Positions 45,716 through 53,422 are shown, counted from the stretch's first letter. The stretch: 64,000 nt of DNA from Algoriphagus mannitolivorans DSM 15301 (GCF_000429425.1 NZ_AUBV01000009.1:186001-250000); one strand, 5' to 3'. The notes: generated by a model from the sequence alone, not told the origin. Numbers and translations are program-made.

Positions 45716-46042
45716 AAGTTTAAAATGTAGAGTTTAAAGTGGGAAGAAAATTGCCATTTCCAATTTACGATTAACAAGAAGGTATAAAAATTTAAGCATC
45801 TGGAAAACCCACAACCGTAGTAAGCACCTGTACTGAGCTTGTTGAAGTATGTCGAACTAACCGACAACCAGCATAGGTCATCGGACATCTGACATTGGAC
45901 AATCAGGAACAATTTACGACTTACGATTTACAAGGAAATTACACGATATTAAAGATCTTCAAGAAGTTAACCAATTACTAATAACCAATCACCGACAACC
46001 GACACTCGTAGTGAGCTCGTCGAACTAACCGACTACGCACCC
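45716..46042. repeat. Composite short-word repeat zone 5
   Basis: 327 bp. AGTTTAAAATGTAGAGTTTAAAGTGG directly after the previous stop, two TTTACGA units, AACCAATTACTAATAACC, and two copies of a CTGAGCTTGTTGAAGTATG / GTGAGCTCGTCGAACTAACC repeat (45830-45865, 46008-46033), a kind seen scattered in many genomes. It ends at the TTG start of the WecE-like gene. Confidence 0.82.
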
Positions 46043-47248
46043 TTGAAAACCCCCTTCAACAAACCCTACCAAACAGGCAAAGAACTGGACTACATCCAGG
46101 ACGCCATTCGCATGGAAAAAATTTCAGGCAACGGCTATTACACCCAAAAGTGCCAGGAATTTTTCGAAAAGCGCTATGGTTTTTTGAAATGCCTGATGAC
46201 TACTTCCTGTACAGATGCCTTGGAAATGGCATCCCTGCTTTTGGACATCCAACCCGGAGATGAAGTTATAGTACCTAGCTATACATTTGTATCCACTGCC
46301 AATGCCTTTGTTCTAAGAGGAGCCAAAATAGTCTTTGTGGACAGCCGACCGGATCATCCCAACTTGGATGAAACCCTTATCGAAGAACTGATCACCCCTC
46401 GCACCAAAGCCATCTTGGCAGTGCATTATGCCGGGCTTGCCTGCGAAATGGATACCCTGATGGCCATTGCCCAAAAACACGGCATTTATGTCGTGGAGGA
46501 TGCCGCACAGGCGATAGATCAGGAATACAATGGTAAATTCCTGGGAGGAATCGGACATCTGGGAACTCTTAGCTTCCACGAAACCAAAAATATCCAATGT
46601 GGAGAGGGAGGGATGCTGATTATAAATGATCCCGAACTGATCAAAAAAGCTGAAATCATCTGGGAAAAAGGAACCGACCGGGCCGCTTTCTTCCGTGGAG
46701 AAATCGACAAGTATGGATGGGTGGAGGCTGGAAGCTCTTTCCTGCCTTCCGAACTCAATGCAGCCTTTCTTTGGGCCCAACTCGAAAACCTGGATAACAT
46801 CCAAACCCGCCGAAAAGCCATCTGGGATGATTATTACGGATTTCTCGGGAATGAAACGTTTGAGCCAAAGGTGCTTAGTAAGGAATACCTCAGTTTAATT
46901 AAAAGTTTAAAGTTTAAAGTGGAAAGTGATTTTGGAACTTCCAGGTTAATTGAAGATACCGATGTTCCATCAACTTTAAACTCCTTAACTTTAAACTTTA
47001 AACTCAAAGCTAACGCCCACATGTTCTACCTCCTCTTCCCCTCCCTGGAGACCAGAACAGCCTATGCTGAGGCATTGAAGGAACAGGGAATATTAGCCGT
47101 TTTTCACTACCAATCTTTACATAAATCAAGATTTGCTCAAAAACATTTTCCAGATCAATTCCAAAGGGATTTACCCCAAGCCGACCGATATACCGATTGC
47201 CTGCTGAGATTACCGATGTTTTATGAACTGGGAGAGTTTAAAGTTTAA
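46043..47248 (+). CDS. dTDP-4-amino-4,6-dideoxygalactose transaminase (WecE/RffA-like) with in-frame insert and short C-terminus
   Basis: PLP-dependent DegT/DnrJ/EryC1 enzyme. Very close to what I recall of E. coli WecE: MTTSCTDALEMASLLLDI, PSYTFVSTANAFVLRGAKIV, HYAGLACEMDTLM, VVEDAAQAID and SFHETKNIQCGEGG with catalytic Lys182. The product would be dTDP-Fuc4N for the WecD-like acetyltransferase upstream. Two oddities: residues about 283-322 are an insert made of repeat DNA, and the protein stops at LPMFYELGEFKV, some 17 residues before the E. coli end, within a repeat. Activity of the altered enzyme is uncertain. TTG start. Confidence 0.85.
   Translation: MKTPFNKPYQTGKELDYIQDAIRMEKISGNGYYTQKCQEFFEKRYGFLKCLMTTSCTDALEMASLLLDIQPGDEVIVPSYTFVSTANAFVLRGAKIVFVDSRPDHPNLDETLIEELITPRTKAILAVHYAGLACEMDTLMAIAQKHGIYVVEDAAQAIDQEYNGKFLGGIGHLGTLSFHETKNIQCGEGGMLIINDPELIKKAEIIWEKGTDRAAFFRGEIDKYGWVEAGSSFLPSELNAAFLWAQLENLDNIQTRRKAIWDDYYGFLGNETFEPKVLSKEYLSLIKSLKFKVESDFGTSRLIEDTDVPSTLNSLTLNFKLKANAHMFYLLFPSLETRTAYAEALKEQGILAVFHYQSLHKSRFAQKHFPDQFQRDLPQADRYTDCLLRLPMFYELGEFKV
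46892..47008 (+). mobile_element. Palindromic repeat element inserted in frame in the WecE-like gene
   Basis: About 117 bp. Left arm near 46901-46926 (AAAAGTTTAAAGTTTAAAGT) and right arm near 46971-47005 (AACTTTAAACTCCTTAAC...) share GTTTAAAGTTTAAAGT in inverted orientation. Further TGGAAC/GTTCCA pairs lie inside. The words are those of the intergenic zones. It keeps the reading frame and encodes a Lys/Leu/Ser-rich stretch absent from E. coli WecE. Confidence 0.75.
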
Positions 47249-47329
47249 AGGGTAAAGTTTAAAGTGGAAGTTGCCGATAGCTATCGCGACGGTCATCGGA
47301 CATCGGTCACCGGACATCAGACAACAGAC

Positions 47330-47445
47330 AACTCACAACACACATCGGTCATCGGACATCCGACATAGGACATCTCAGAACGATTTACGAGGTAGTTCTA
47401 CGCCATTGAGCTTCTGGACAAATCACTCGCAAAAGGCAAAAGGCA
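47330..47445 (+). repeat. 116-bp direct repeat, copy A
   Basis: Matches 48456-48571 base for base with about six differences by eye. It begins AACTCACAACACACATCGG and ends GCAAAAGGCAAAAGGCA. The two copies flank the small ORF and zeta-toxin-like gene. Confidence 0.85.
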
Positions 47446-47538
47446 GATAACAATTGGCAATAACCAATAACCAATAACTAATAACCTACAACCTACAACC
47501 TAGAACCAACACCTGTAGCAAATAAAATTTAATCCATT

Positions 47539-47546
47539 TACCTTTG
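47539..47546 (+). promoter_or_regulatory. Putative -7 element (TACCTTTG) of the small ORF
   Basis: Fits TAnnTTTG and lies only 4 bp before the ATG at 47551. If used, transcription would begin at or beside the start codon, giving a leaderless message. Confidence 0.5.
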
Positions 47547-47550
47547 CAGT

Positions 47551-47712
47551 ATGAACCAGAAAGCCAAAAAACTGGAAATTCAGAAATTTCAGAAATACTT
47601 GAAAGCTGAAATGCCTAGAATACTCAAGGAAATAGGTGTTTATGAAAAAGCCTTAAAAGAGGGGGTTATTAAGAAAAATCTAATTTCAGCTCCACAATTT
47701 ACTATTGAGTAA
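47551..47712 (+). CDS. Small helical protein upstream of zeta-toxin-like gene (possible antitoxin)
   Basis: 53 residues, strongly charged and helical (MNQKAKKLEIQKFQKYLK...RILKEIGVYEKALKEG), ending APQFTIE. It overlaps the next gene by 8 bp, as in many toxin-antitoxin pairs where the small partner comes first. No antitoxin family is recognised, so the role is inferred from position, size and charge only. It is preceded at 4 bp by a promoter-like box. Confidence 0.55.
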   Translation: MNQKAKKLEIQKFQKYLKAEMPRILKEIGVYEKALKEGVIKKNLISAPQFTIE

Positions 47713-48325
47713 ACCTAAACTTTGGATAATTGCCGGATGTAATGGGGCAGGGAAATCCTCCTTTTCGAAGGCATTTTTTAAGGGAAACTTGATTCCTTTC
47801 GATTATGATCAATATTTTTTAAAATTTTACAAAAAGCTACAGGCATCTGATATTCAGGAAAAAATGGCCCATAATTTGGCTTTTGAGGAATTGCAAGCCC
47901 AAATAAATCAGGCTATTCTAGATAAAAAAGATTTTTGTTACGAGACAAATTTTAACTCAACACCTCTCCACTGGCCGGAAAAATTCAAAAAAAATGGATA
48001 CGAATTACATCTGATTTATTTTGTTCTGAATTCAATTGAAGAGGCTAAAAGACGAGTTGCTATTCGGGTGCAAAATGGGGGGCATTTTGTTCCGGATACT
48101 GAAATTCAAATGAGGTATTATGCAGGATTCAAAAATCTGGATGACCATTTTGCATGGTTTGACTCAATTGACGTTTACAACTGCTCTTATTACAAACAAG
48201 AACCTAAATATTGCTTTTCCTTAGTAAAAGGAGAAGTGGTCCTTTGTGAACAATTTCCTGAATTCCTAACAGCTCTAATTCCCAAAATAGCTACTAAAAT
48301 TGAGGAAGGAAATCAAAACCTATAA
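47705..48325 (+). CDS. Zeta-toxin-like P-loop kinase
   Basis: 206 residues. P-loop IIAGCNGAGKSSFSKAFF near residues 8-25, followed by IPFDYDQYF, a CYETNFNSTPLHWPEKFKKNGYELHL segment and FVLNSIEEAKRRVAIRVQNGGHFVP. This layout is that of zeta-toxin/AAA kinases, which phosphorylate UDP-activated amino sugars or other small molecules. TTG start at 47705 within the small ORF. Lies between two copies of a 116-bp direct repeat. Could also be a stand-alone small-molecule kinase. Confidence 0.8.
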   Translation: MSKPKLWIIAGCNGAGKSSFSKAFFKGNLIPFDYDQYFLKFYKKLQASDIQEKMAHNLAFEELQAQINQAILDKKDFCYETNFNSTPLHWPEKFKKNGYELHLIYFVLNSIEEAKRRVAIRVQNGGHFVPDTEIQMRYYAGFKNLDDHFAWFDSIDVYNCSYYKQEPKYCFSLVKGEVVLCEQFPEFLTALIPKIATKIEEGNQNL

Positions 48326-48650
48326 CCATTTACCATTTACGACTTACGAAGTGGTGATACGCAATTGAGCTTCTGGACAACTCTCTTGCAAAAGGCAAAT
48401 AGCAAAAGGCAGATAGCAAATAGCAAATAGCAAAAGGCAAAAGGCAATAACCAATAACTCACAACACACATCGGTCATCGGACATCCGACATCGGACATC
48501 TCAGAACGATTTACGAGGTAGTTCTACGCAATTGAGCTGCTGGATAAAACATTCGCAAAAGGCAAAAGGCAAATAGCAGATAGCAATAGCCAATAACCAA
48601 TTCACAACACATCGGTCATCGGACAACTGACAACCGCCAACCCAAGGAGA
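48326..48650. repeat. Composite short-word repeat zone 7
   Basis: 325 bp: ACCATTTACCATTTACGACTTACG...GCAATTGAGCTTCTGGACAA, long GGCAAATAGCAAAAGGCAG arrays, copy B of the 116-bp repeat, then CCGACAACTGACAACC words up to the small ORF at 48651. Confidence 0.84.
48456..48571 (+). repeat. 116-bp direct repeat, copy B
   Basis: Equal in length and about 95% identical by eye to 47330-47445. Both copies point the same way. Confidence 0.85.
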
Positions 48651-48827
48651 ATGCCCGGTTTCGGATTCAGTGATCTTGAGAGTCCTTTGTCTTCCCTTAT
48701 TTCATGGACTTTCGAAAGAGGAGCAGAAGATGATTGGGAGGTTGTTGTTAAAGGGGATAGAATAATCCTTGTTTATCAAAGTATTGTTGTGGGTAGTCCG
48801 AATAAGACAGGAAGAATAACAAAATAG
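48651..48827 (+). CDS. Small ORF, possibly the remnant 3' end of a lost gene
   Basis: 58 codons starting MPGFGFSDLESPLSSLIS and ending SPNKTGRITK. The frame is open upstream through repeat words with no clear start, as if an N-terminus had been replaced by repeats. Unlike the surrounding repeats it has ordinary, non-repetitive protein-like sequence, but no family is recognised. It sits 10 bp before the MBOAT gene. Could be real, could be debris. Confidence 0.4.
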   Translation: MPGFGFSDLESPLSSLISWTFERGAEDDWEVVVKGDRIILVYQSIVVGSPNKTGRITK

Positions 48828-48837
48828 ATTTCTTTAA

Positions 48838-50316
48838 ATGCTTTTTAATTCATTCGAATTTCTGATTTTCCTTCCGATAGTATTTCTATTGTATTGGTTT
48901 GTTTTTCAGGAGAATTTGAAGATTCAAAATGCTTTTATCCTTCTGGCTAGTTATTTGTTTTATGGTTGGTGGGATTGGAGGTTTTTAGCATTAATAGTTG
49001 CAAGTTCGGCAGTGGATTATTGGTGCGGATTGCAGTTAGCAGGAAGCAGTAGGCAGTCTGCAGTTGCCCCTGCCAACCGCCTACTGCCTACTACCTACTT
49101 TAAGCCCTTTCAAGGAAAAAATCTCTACCTTACAATCAGCATTCTTTTAAACCTCGGCCTTTTAGGCTTCTTCAAATACTTCAATTTCTTTATCGAATCA
49201 GCTTCTGACATTATAAACTTATTGGGCTTTCAGGCTCATGCTAGTACGCTCAACCTCATACTTCCGGTAGGTATTAGCTTCTACACCTTCCAGACGATGA
49301 GCTATACCATCGATGTGTATCGAGGTAAAATGGAAGCAACTAAGGACCCGATTGCTTTCTTTTCATACGTGGCATTCTTTCCACAACTAGTTGCTGGACC
49401 GATCGAGCGAGCGTCCCATCTTTTACCTCAGTTCTTGAAAATGAGGGAGTTTGAATACCAACAAGGTTCTGATGGGATGAAGCTCATCCTTTGGGGACTG
49501 TTCAAAAAGGTGGTGGTCGCTGACAATTGTGCTTTGGTTGTCAATCCCATCTTTGAAAATTATCAAACCGCCTCTGGTCTGGAATTGATTATGGGGGCAA
49601 TCCTATTTTCTTTCCAGATATATGGAGACTTTTCCGGCTATTCAGATATTGCCATTGGTACTGCCAAACTTTTTGGTTTTGACTTAATGACAAATTTCCG
49701 AACTCCTTATTTCAGTCGGGATATCGCAGAGTTCTGGCGTAGATGGCATATTTCCCTTTCAACTTGGTTCCGGGATTATGTCTATATCCCATTAGGAGGA
49801 AGTAGAGTGTCAAAAGCCAAAGCACTCAGAAATATCTTTATTGTATTTCTTGTGTCTGGATTTTGGCATGGAGCGAATTGGACTTTTATAGCTTGGGGAG
49901 GGATTCATGCTGCCCTTTTTATTCCTCTTTTTGTTTTGGGTAAGAACAGAACTTACCAAGATGAAGGAAGACACCTTATTCCAACTTTTAGGGAACTGAT
50001 CCAAATGATCGGAACTTTCACGATGGTGACCTTGGCTTGGGTGTTTTTTAGGGCAGCGTCGGTTGGAGATGCATTGGGTTATTTAAATGGATTTTTAAAT
50101 AACTCGGTTTTGCCTGAAAATTTTGCTTGGATAGGCTATGATTTAAGAATGGTATTGATTCTCTTCTTAGGTTTAGAATGGCTAGGAAGATTTCAATTCA
50201 ATTGGTTGGAAAGAATTCAGAGAAAATGGTATAGATACCCGGCATATCTGCTTCTAACTGTTGCTTTAATATGGTTTGGCGCTGATGAACAACAATTCAT
50301 TTATTTTCAGTTTTGA
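48838..50316 (+). CDS. MBOAT O-acyltransferase (AlgI-like) with repeat-derived insert
   Basis: Multi-pass membrane O-acyltransferase of the AlgI/DltB type, passing acetyl groups across the membrane for O-acetylation of a glycan. Typical features: FNSFEFLIFLPIVFLLYW start, LPVGISFYTFQTMSYTIDVY, PQLVAGPIERA, FWRRWHISLSTWFRDYVYIP and the catalytic His344 in SGFWHGANWTFIAW. Residues about 66-88 (SRQSAVAPANRLLPTTY) do not belong to the family; they are coded by a palindromic repeat. It overlaps the SGNH partner by 4 bp. GC is close to the left side of the window. Confidence 0.9.
   Translation: MLFNSFEFLIFLPIVFLLYWFVFQENLKIQNAFILLASYLFYGWWDWRFLALIVASSAVDYWCGLQLAGSSRQSAVAPANRLLPTTYFKPFQGKNLYLTISILLNLGLLGFFKYFNFFIESASDIINLLGFQAHASTLNLILPVGISFYTFQTMSYTIDVYRGKMEATKDPIAFFSYVAFFPQLVAGPIERASHLLPQFLKMREFEYQQGSDGMKLILWGLFKKVVVADNCALVVNPIFENYQTASGLELIMGAILFSFQIYGDFSGYSDIAIGTAKLFGFDLMTNFRTPYFSRDIAEFWRRWHISLSTWFRDYVYIPLGGSRVSKAKALRNIFIVFLVSGFWHGANWTFIAWGGIHAALFIPLFVLGKNRTYQDEGRHLIPTFRELIQMIGTFTMVTLAWVFFRAASVGDALGYLNGFLNNSVLPENFAWIGYDLRMVLILFLGLEWLGRFQFNWLERIQRKWYRYPAYLLLTVALIWFGADEQQFIYFQF
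49032..49099 (+). mobile_element. Palindromic repeat element inserted in frame in the MBOAT gene
   Basis: Arms AGTAGGCAGT (49048-49057) and ACTGCCTACT (49083-49092) are a perfect 10-bp inverted repeat inside a larger imperfect palindrome (GCAGGAAGCAGTAGGCAG / CTGCCTACTACC). The element encodes a 20-odd-residue loop between two membrane helices and does not break the frame. Confidence 0.75.
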
Positions 50317-51344
50317 ATCGTTTTCTTAAAAAACTTGTAATTTTTTTATTTCCATTTCTTGGTTTTTTTGCATTTACCTATGAGTTCTATGATGATAAAA
50401 GTGGGGATATTAAGCGGGCAGGATATCTATTTAACTCATTTCCGAATTATAGAGAGAATTTTAGTGAATATTATCATTTGGAAAAATATTTTGATGGGTA
50501 TTCAGATCGAGATACCTTGAAGCAATATGATGTTTTAACCATTGGTGATTCTTTCTCCGAACAAGGAATAACTGGATATCAAAACTTTTTAGCAAAAGGC
50601 TCAACCTTAAAAGTTCTTCATTTTGAAAGAAAATTTCATAGAAATCCCGTTCAAACTTTATTTGCTCTTACCAATGGAGATTTTTTTGAAAATATTAAAG
50701 TTAAAATTGTTGTTTTGGAAATGGTCGAAAGGCATTTTATTGAGAGTTGTTTAAATACTAAGGAAGACTCAGTGTTAAATGTATCTGATTTAAAGCCTAG
50801 GTTTGAGGAAGATGTAATCGTTAAGCCTGATAGACTATTATCAAATCGAATTTTTAAATTTCCATTTTTTGCTATTTCCAGGAATTTTATAAAAGAATCC
50901 GAATTATCAAAAGTATATGAGTTTGAAACAAAGAGTAAAAATTTTTCTGTTAACTCTAATCAACTTTTTATCTATCGAATTGACATAAATAATCTAAGTT
51001 ATAATAACTCAATTGAAAAACTCGAGCGATCAAATTTTTTGCTTCAAAGGCTAAATAAATCTTTGCACTCAAAAGGTATTCAATTAGTAGTTGTCCCTGC
51101 CCCTAATAAATTTTCATTTTATTATTCTGATATAAAATTTAATTCAAGATTTGATGAACCATTATTTTTTAAGAATTTTTTAGGATTAAATATTCAATAT
51201 AAAATTATTTTTTTGAGTCCTAAGATGGTAAAAGAAGAAGTTGATTTTGAAGATTTTTATTATTTCGATGATTCTCATTGGAGCCCTAAAGGAGCTGAAT
51301 TTGTTTCAAAAAAAATTTTTGAGATAATTGGAAAAGATGGCTAG
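50313..51344 (+). CDS. SGNH/AlgX-like O-acetylation protein, membrane-anchored
   Basis: 343 residues. One N-terminal helix (about 7-25) leads to a periplasmic SGNH domain: block I in LTIGDSFSEQG (Ser80) and the C-terminal FDDSHWSPKGAEF with Asp320-x-His322. Such proteins take the acetyl group delivered by MBOAT partners such as AlgI and put it on the glycan. TTG start inside the stop of the MBOAT gene, so they are coupled. From this gene on, the DNA becomes clearly more AT-rich. Confidence 0.8.
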   Translation: MNRFLKKLVIFLFPFLGFFAFTYEFYDDKSGDIKRAGYLFNSFPNYRENFSEYYHLEKYFDGYSDRDTLKQYDVLTIGDSFSEQGITGYQNFLAKGSTLKVLHFERKFHRNPVQTLFALTNGDFFENIKVKIVVLEMVERHFIESCLNTKEDSVLNVSDLKPRFEEDVIVKPDRLLSNRIFKFPFFAISRNFIKESELSKVYEFETKSKNFSVNSNQLFIYRIDINNLSYNNSIEKLERSNFLLQRLNKSLHSKGIQLVVVPAPNKFSFYYSDIKFNSRFDEPLFFKNFLGLNIQYKIIFLSPKMVKEEVDFEDFYYFDDSHWSPKGAEFVSKKIFEIIGKDG

Positions 51345-51374
51345 GTCAAGAATTTGAAAAGAAGCTAATTTACT

Positions 51375-52148
51375 GTGGGTAATAGTTTAAAAACATTTGC
51401 TTTTCGTTGGATTACCAAGAATAGGAAAGGTATTGTGGGAAAATTTTTATACTCTTTAGTTACTAAGGTTATTGAAGCATTAGAGAATAAAAATAATGAT
51501 CATTATTCTAATGGTGAGAAATGGATAATTGACAGTCTCAGTTCTGATGATAATTTGATTGTTTTTGATGTTGGAGCAAATATTGGAAAATGGTCTTCAC
51601 TTGTAAGTCAAAGAAATTTTAGTGCCCAGATTCATGCATTTGAACCAATACCATTTGTTTATGAAAAATTGAAATCCAATTTTTCAGAAAATGTGAAAAT
51701 TATTGTCAATAACATTGGATTAGGTGATTCTGAAGGGTTTTTGGAAATGAATTACTATCCTGAAAATACCTTATTCTCTTCTTTTTATTCACATCCAATG
51801 GGTAATAGCCATAAAAGAACTGTCAAAGTATCTTTAGTGACTGGTGATACATACTGCCAGATTTATAAAATCAACACTATTGATTTTTTAAAAATTGATG
51901 TAGAAGGCTTTGAATCAAATGTTTTGTTTGGCTTTGAGAAAATGATTTCTGAACAAAGAATAAGAATGATCCAATTTGAATATGGTCCATTGGTCTTGGA
52001 AAGTAAATTCCTTTTAAAGGATTTTTTTAAATTTTTTCAATCCTATGGATATAAAGTAGGGAAATTATATCCCAACTACATAGAGTTTTGTGAGTATAAT
52101 TATAAATTAGAGAATTTTATTCCTTCAAATTTTATTGCTGTTAAGTAA
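51375..52148 (+). CDS. FkbM family methyltransferase
   Basis: 257 residues. SAM-binding NLIVFDVGANIGKWSSLV, then IHAFEPIPFVYEKLK, VKIIVNNIGLGDSEG and the FkbM hallmark DFLKIDVEGFESNVLFGF. Members O-methylate sugars or other small substrates. GTG start at 51375; 30 bp after the SGNH gene and 32 bp before wzt. Probably caps or modifies the exported glycan, but the target is unknown. Confidence 0.85.
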   Translation: MGNSLKTFAFRWITKNRKGIVGKFLYSLVTKVIEALENKNNDHYSNGEKWIIDSLSSDDNLIVFDVGANIGKWSSLVSQRNFSAQIHAFEPIPFVYEKLKSNFSENVKIIVNNIGLGDSEGFLEMNYYPENTLFSSFYSHPMGNSHKRTVKVSLVTGDTYCQIYKINTIDFLKIDVEGFESNVLFGFEKMISEQRIRMIQFEYGPLVLESKFLLKDFFKFFQSYGYKVGKLYPNYIEFCEYNYKLENFIPSNFIAVK

Positions 52149-52180
52149 GTTTTAATTTATTATTAATTTAAATTATTCAT

Positions 52181-53422
52181 TTGTCTAGAATCTGTATTTC
52201 AGTTGAAAATATATCCAAGCGTTATCGACTTGGTAAAAAAGAAAAGCAATCAGAAACTTTTGTGGGACAACTTTCTCATATGTTCATGGCTCCCTTTGAT
52301 AATCTAAAAAGACTTCAGGGACTTAATCAATTTGGAGTTGAAGATGATTCTGTTTTTTGGGCTTTAAAAGATATTTCCTTTGAAGTTAAAGATGGAGAAG
52401 TCTTAGGAATAATCGGTAGAAATGGAGCTGGAAAATCAACTCTCCTAAAAATCCTTTCTCAAATTACAGAACCTACTTCAGGAAGAATTGAGATTCAAGG
52501 TAGGGTAGCTTCCCTTTTAGAAGTGGGAACCGGTTTTCACCCCGAACTCAGTGGAAGAGAAAACATTTACATGAATGGGACGATCTTGGGAATGACCCGA
52601 AAGGAGATCGATTCTAGATTTGATGAGATTATTGATTTTTCTGGAGTCGAAAAATTTATTGATACACCGGTAAAATTCTATTCTTCAGGGATGAAAGTAC
52701 GTTTAGGGTTTTCTGTCGCGGCTCACTTGGATCCGGAAATATTAATTATTGACGAAGTATTGGCGGTAGGGGATTATGAATTCCAAAAGAAGTGTTTGGG
52801 TAAAATGGAAGATGTTAGTAAGAAGCAGGGAAGGACAGTATTATTTGTAAGTCATCAAATGGATGCAATTAGAAATTTATGCCCAAATTCAATTTTGCTC
52901 GATAAAGGGAGAATAATTTTCCAAGGTGAGACAAATGAAGTTATAGGCAATTACTTAGGAGATTCTACTAAACAGTTAAAAAAGAATTTTGAAAGAAAAG
53001 GAGGGGAGAATTATATAGTTGAGCTTTCAATTTCAAGTGAGAAATTGAAGCAAAATATTCTTGAAATAATTGCTCATTTTGAAGCAATGGAGTTAATCGA
53101 CTATCCAGTTCTGGGCTTTGTTTTATATAATCAAATTGGAACACCTGTCTTTGGCTCTAATCCTCGATTTCATTCATTTGGATACAATCCAAATCCTTCT
53201 AGGCGTGGCAAAATTGTAGCAAGTTGTGACTTAGGTATTCTTCACTCCGGAATTTATCATATTTCAATTTGGTTTGGTGATAGACTTCAAGATTTTGAAT
53301 ACTTTGAGAAAGGATTGAGTTTTGAATATATATCAAGAACATCATATATCGGAAAACCTAATACACTTCAAATTGGATCAATTGATGTTTTAACAAAATG
53401 GACTTTTGAAGACTCAAAATAA
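52181..53422 (+). CDS. wzt: Polysaccharide export ABC ATPase with C-terminal carbohydrate-binding domain (Wzt-like)
   Basis: 413 residues. ABC domain about 1-250: Walker A GRNGAGKST (residues 79-87, Lys85), RVASLLEVGTGFHPELSGRENI, signature YSSGMKVRLGFSVA, Walker B LDPEILIIDEVLAVGD and SHQMDAI. Beyond residue 260 lies a beta-rich domain like the Wzt glycan-binding module that recognises the chain end before export. TTG start. It pairs with Wzm at 41993 by function but is not adjacent. Overlaps the next gene by 17 bp. Confidence 0.92.
   Translation: MSRICISVENISKRYRLGKKEKQSETFVGQLSHMFMAPFDNLKRLQGLNQFGVEDDSVFWALKDISFEVKDGEVLGIIGRNGAGKSTLLKILSQITEPTSGRIEIQGRVASLLEVGTGFHPELSGRENIYMNGTILGMTRKEIDSRFDEIIDFSGVEKFIDTPVKFYSSGMKVRLGFSVAAHLDPEILIIDEVLAVGDYEFQKKCLGKMEDVSKKQGRTVLFVSHQMDAIRNLCPNSILLDKGRIIFQGETNEVIGNYLGDSTKQLKKNFERKGGENYIVELSISSEKLKQNILEIIAHFEAMELIDYPVLGFVLYNQIGTPVFGSNPRFHSFGYNPNPSRRGKIVASCDLGILHSGIYHISIWFGDRLQDFEYFEKGLSFEYISRTSYIGKPNTLQIGSIDVLTKWTFEDSK

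Larger units (their letters stand above)
47249..47550. repeat. Composite short-word repeat zone 6
   Basis: 302 bp. AAGTTTAAAGTGG, CGATAGCTATCGCGACGG (a palindromic Bacteroidota repeat), CATCGG(ACATC) words, copy A of the 116-bp direct repeat, AACCAATAACC words. A TACCTTTG promoter box (listed separately) closes the zone before the next ATG. Confidence 0.82.

Noticed and set aside
45712..45912. Minus-strand ORF in repeat zone 5
   Set aside because: Encoded by repeat words and lacking any promoter or recognisable domain.
46043..47248. Frameshift or pseudogene in the WecE-like gene
   Set aside because: The frame is intact through the insert, and PLP-site residues are present, so I treat it as a gene with an insert and a shortened end, not a broken gene.
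39880..48650. CRISPR array or classic tandem satellite
   Set aside because: Word copies are not separated by unique spacers of constant length, and only the three 83-bp units are truly periodic. No cas genes are present.
39880..48650. Chromosomal integron cassette array
   Set aside because: Layout of single genes in one direction is similar, but I see no attC-like imperfect palindrome with conserved core sites at each junction and no tyrosine integrase in the window.
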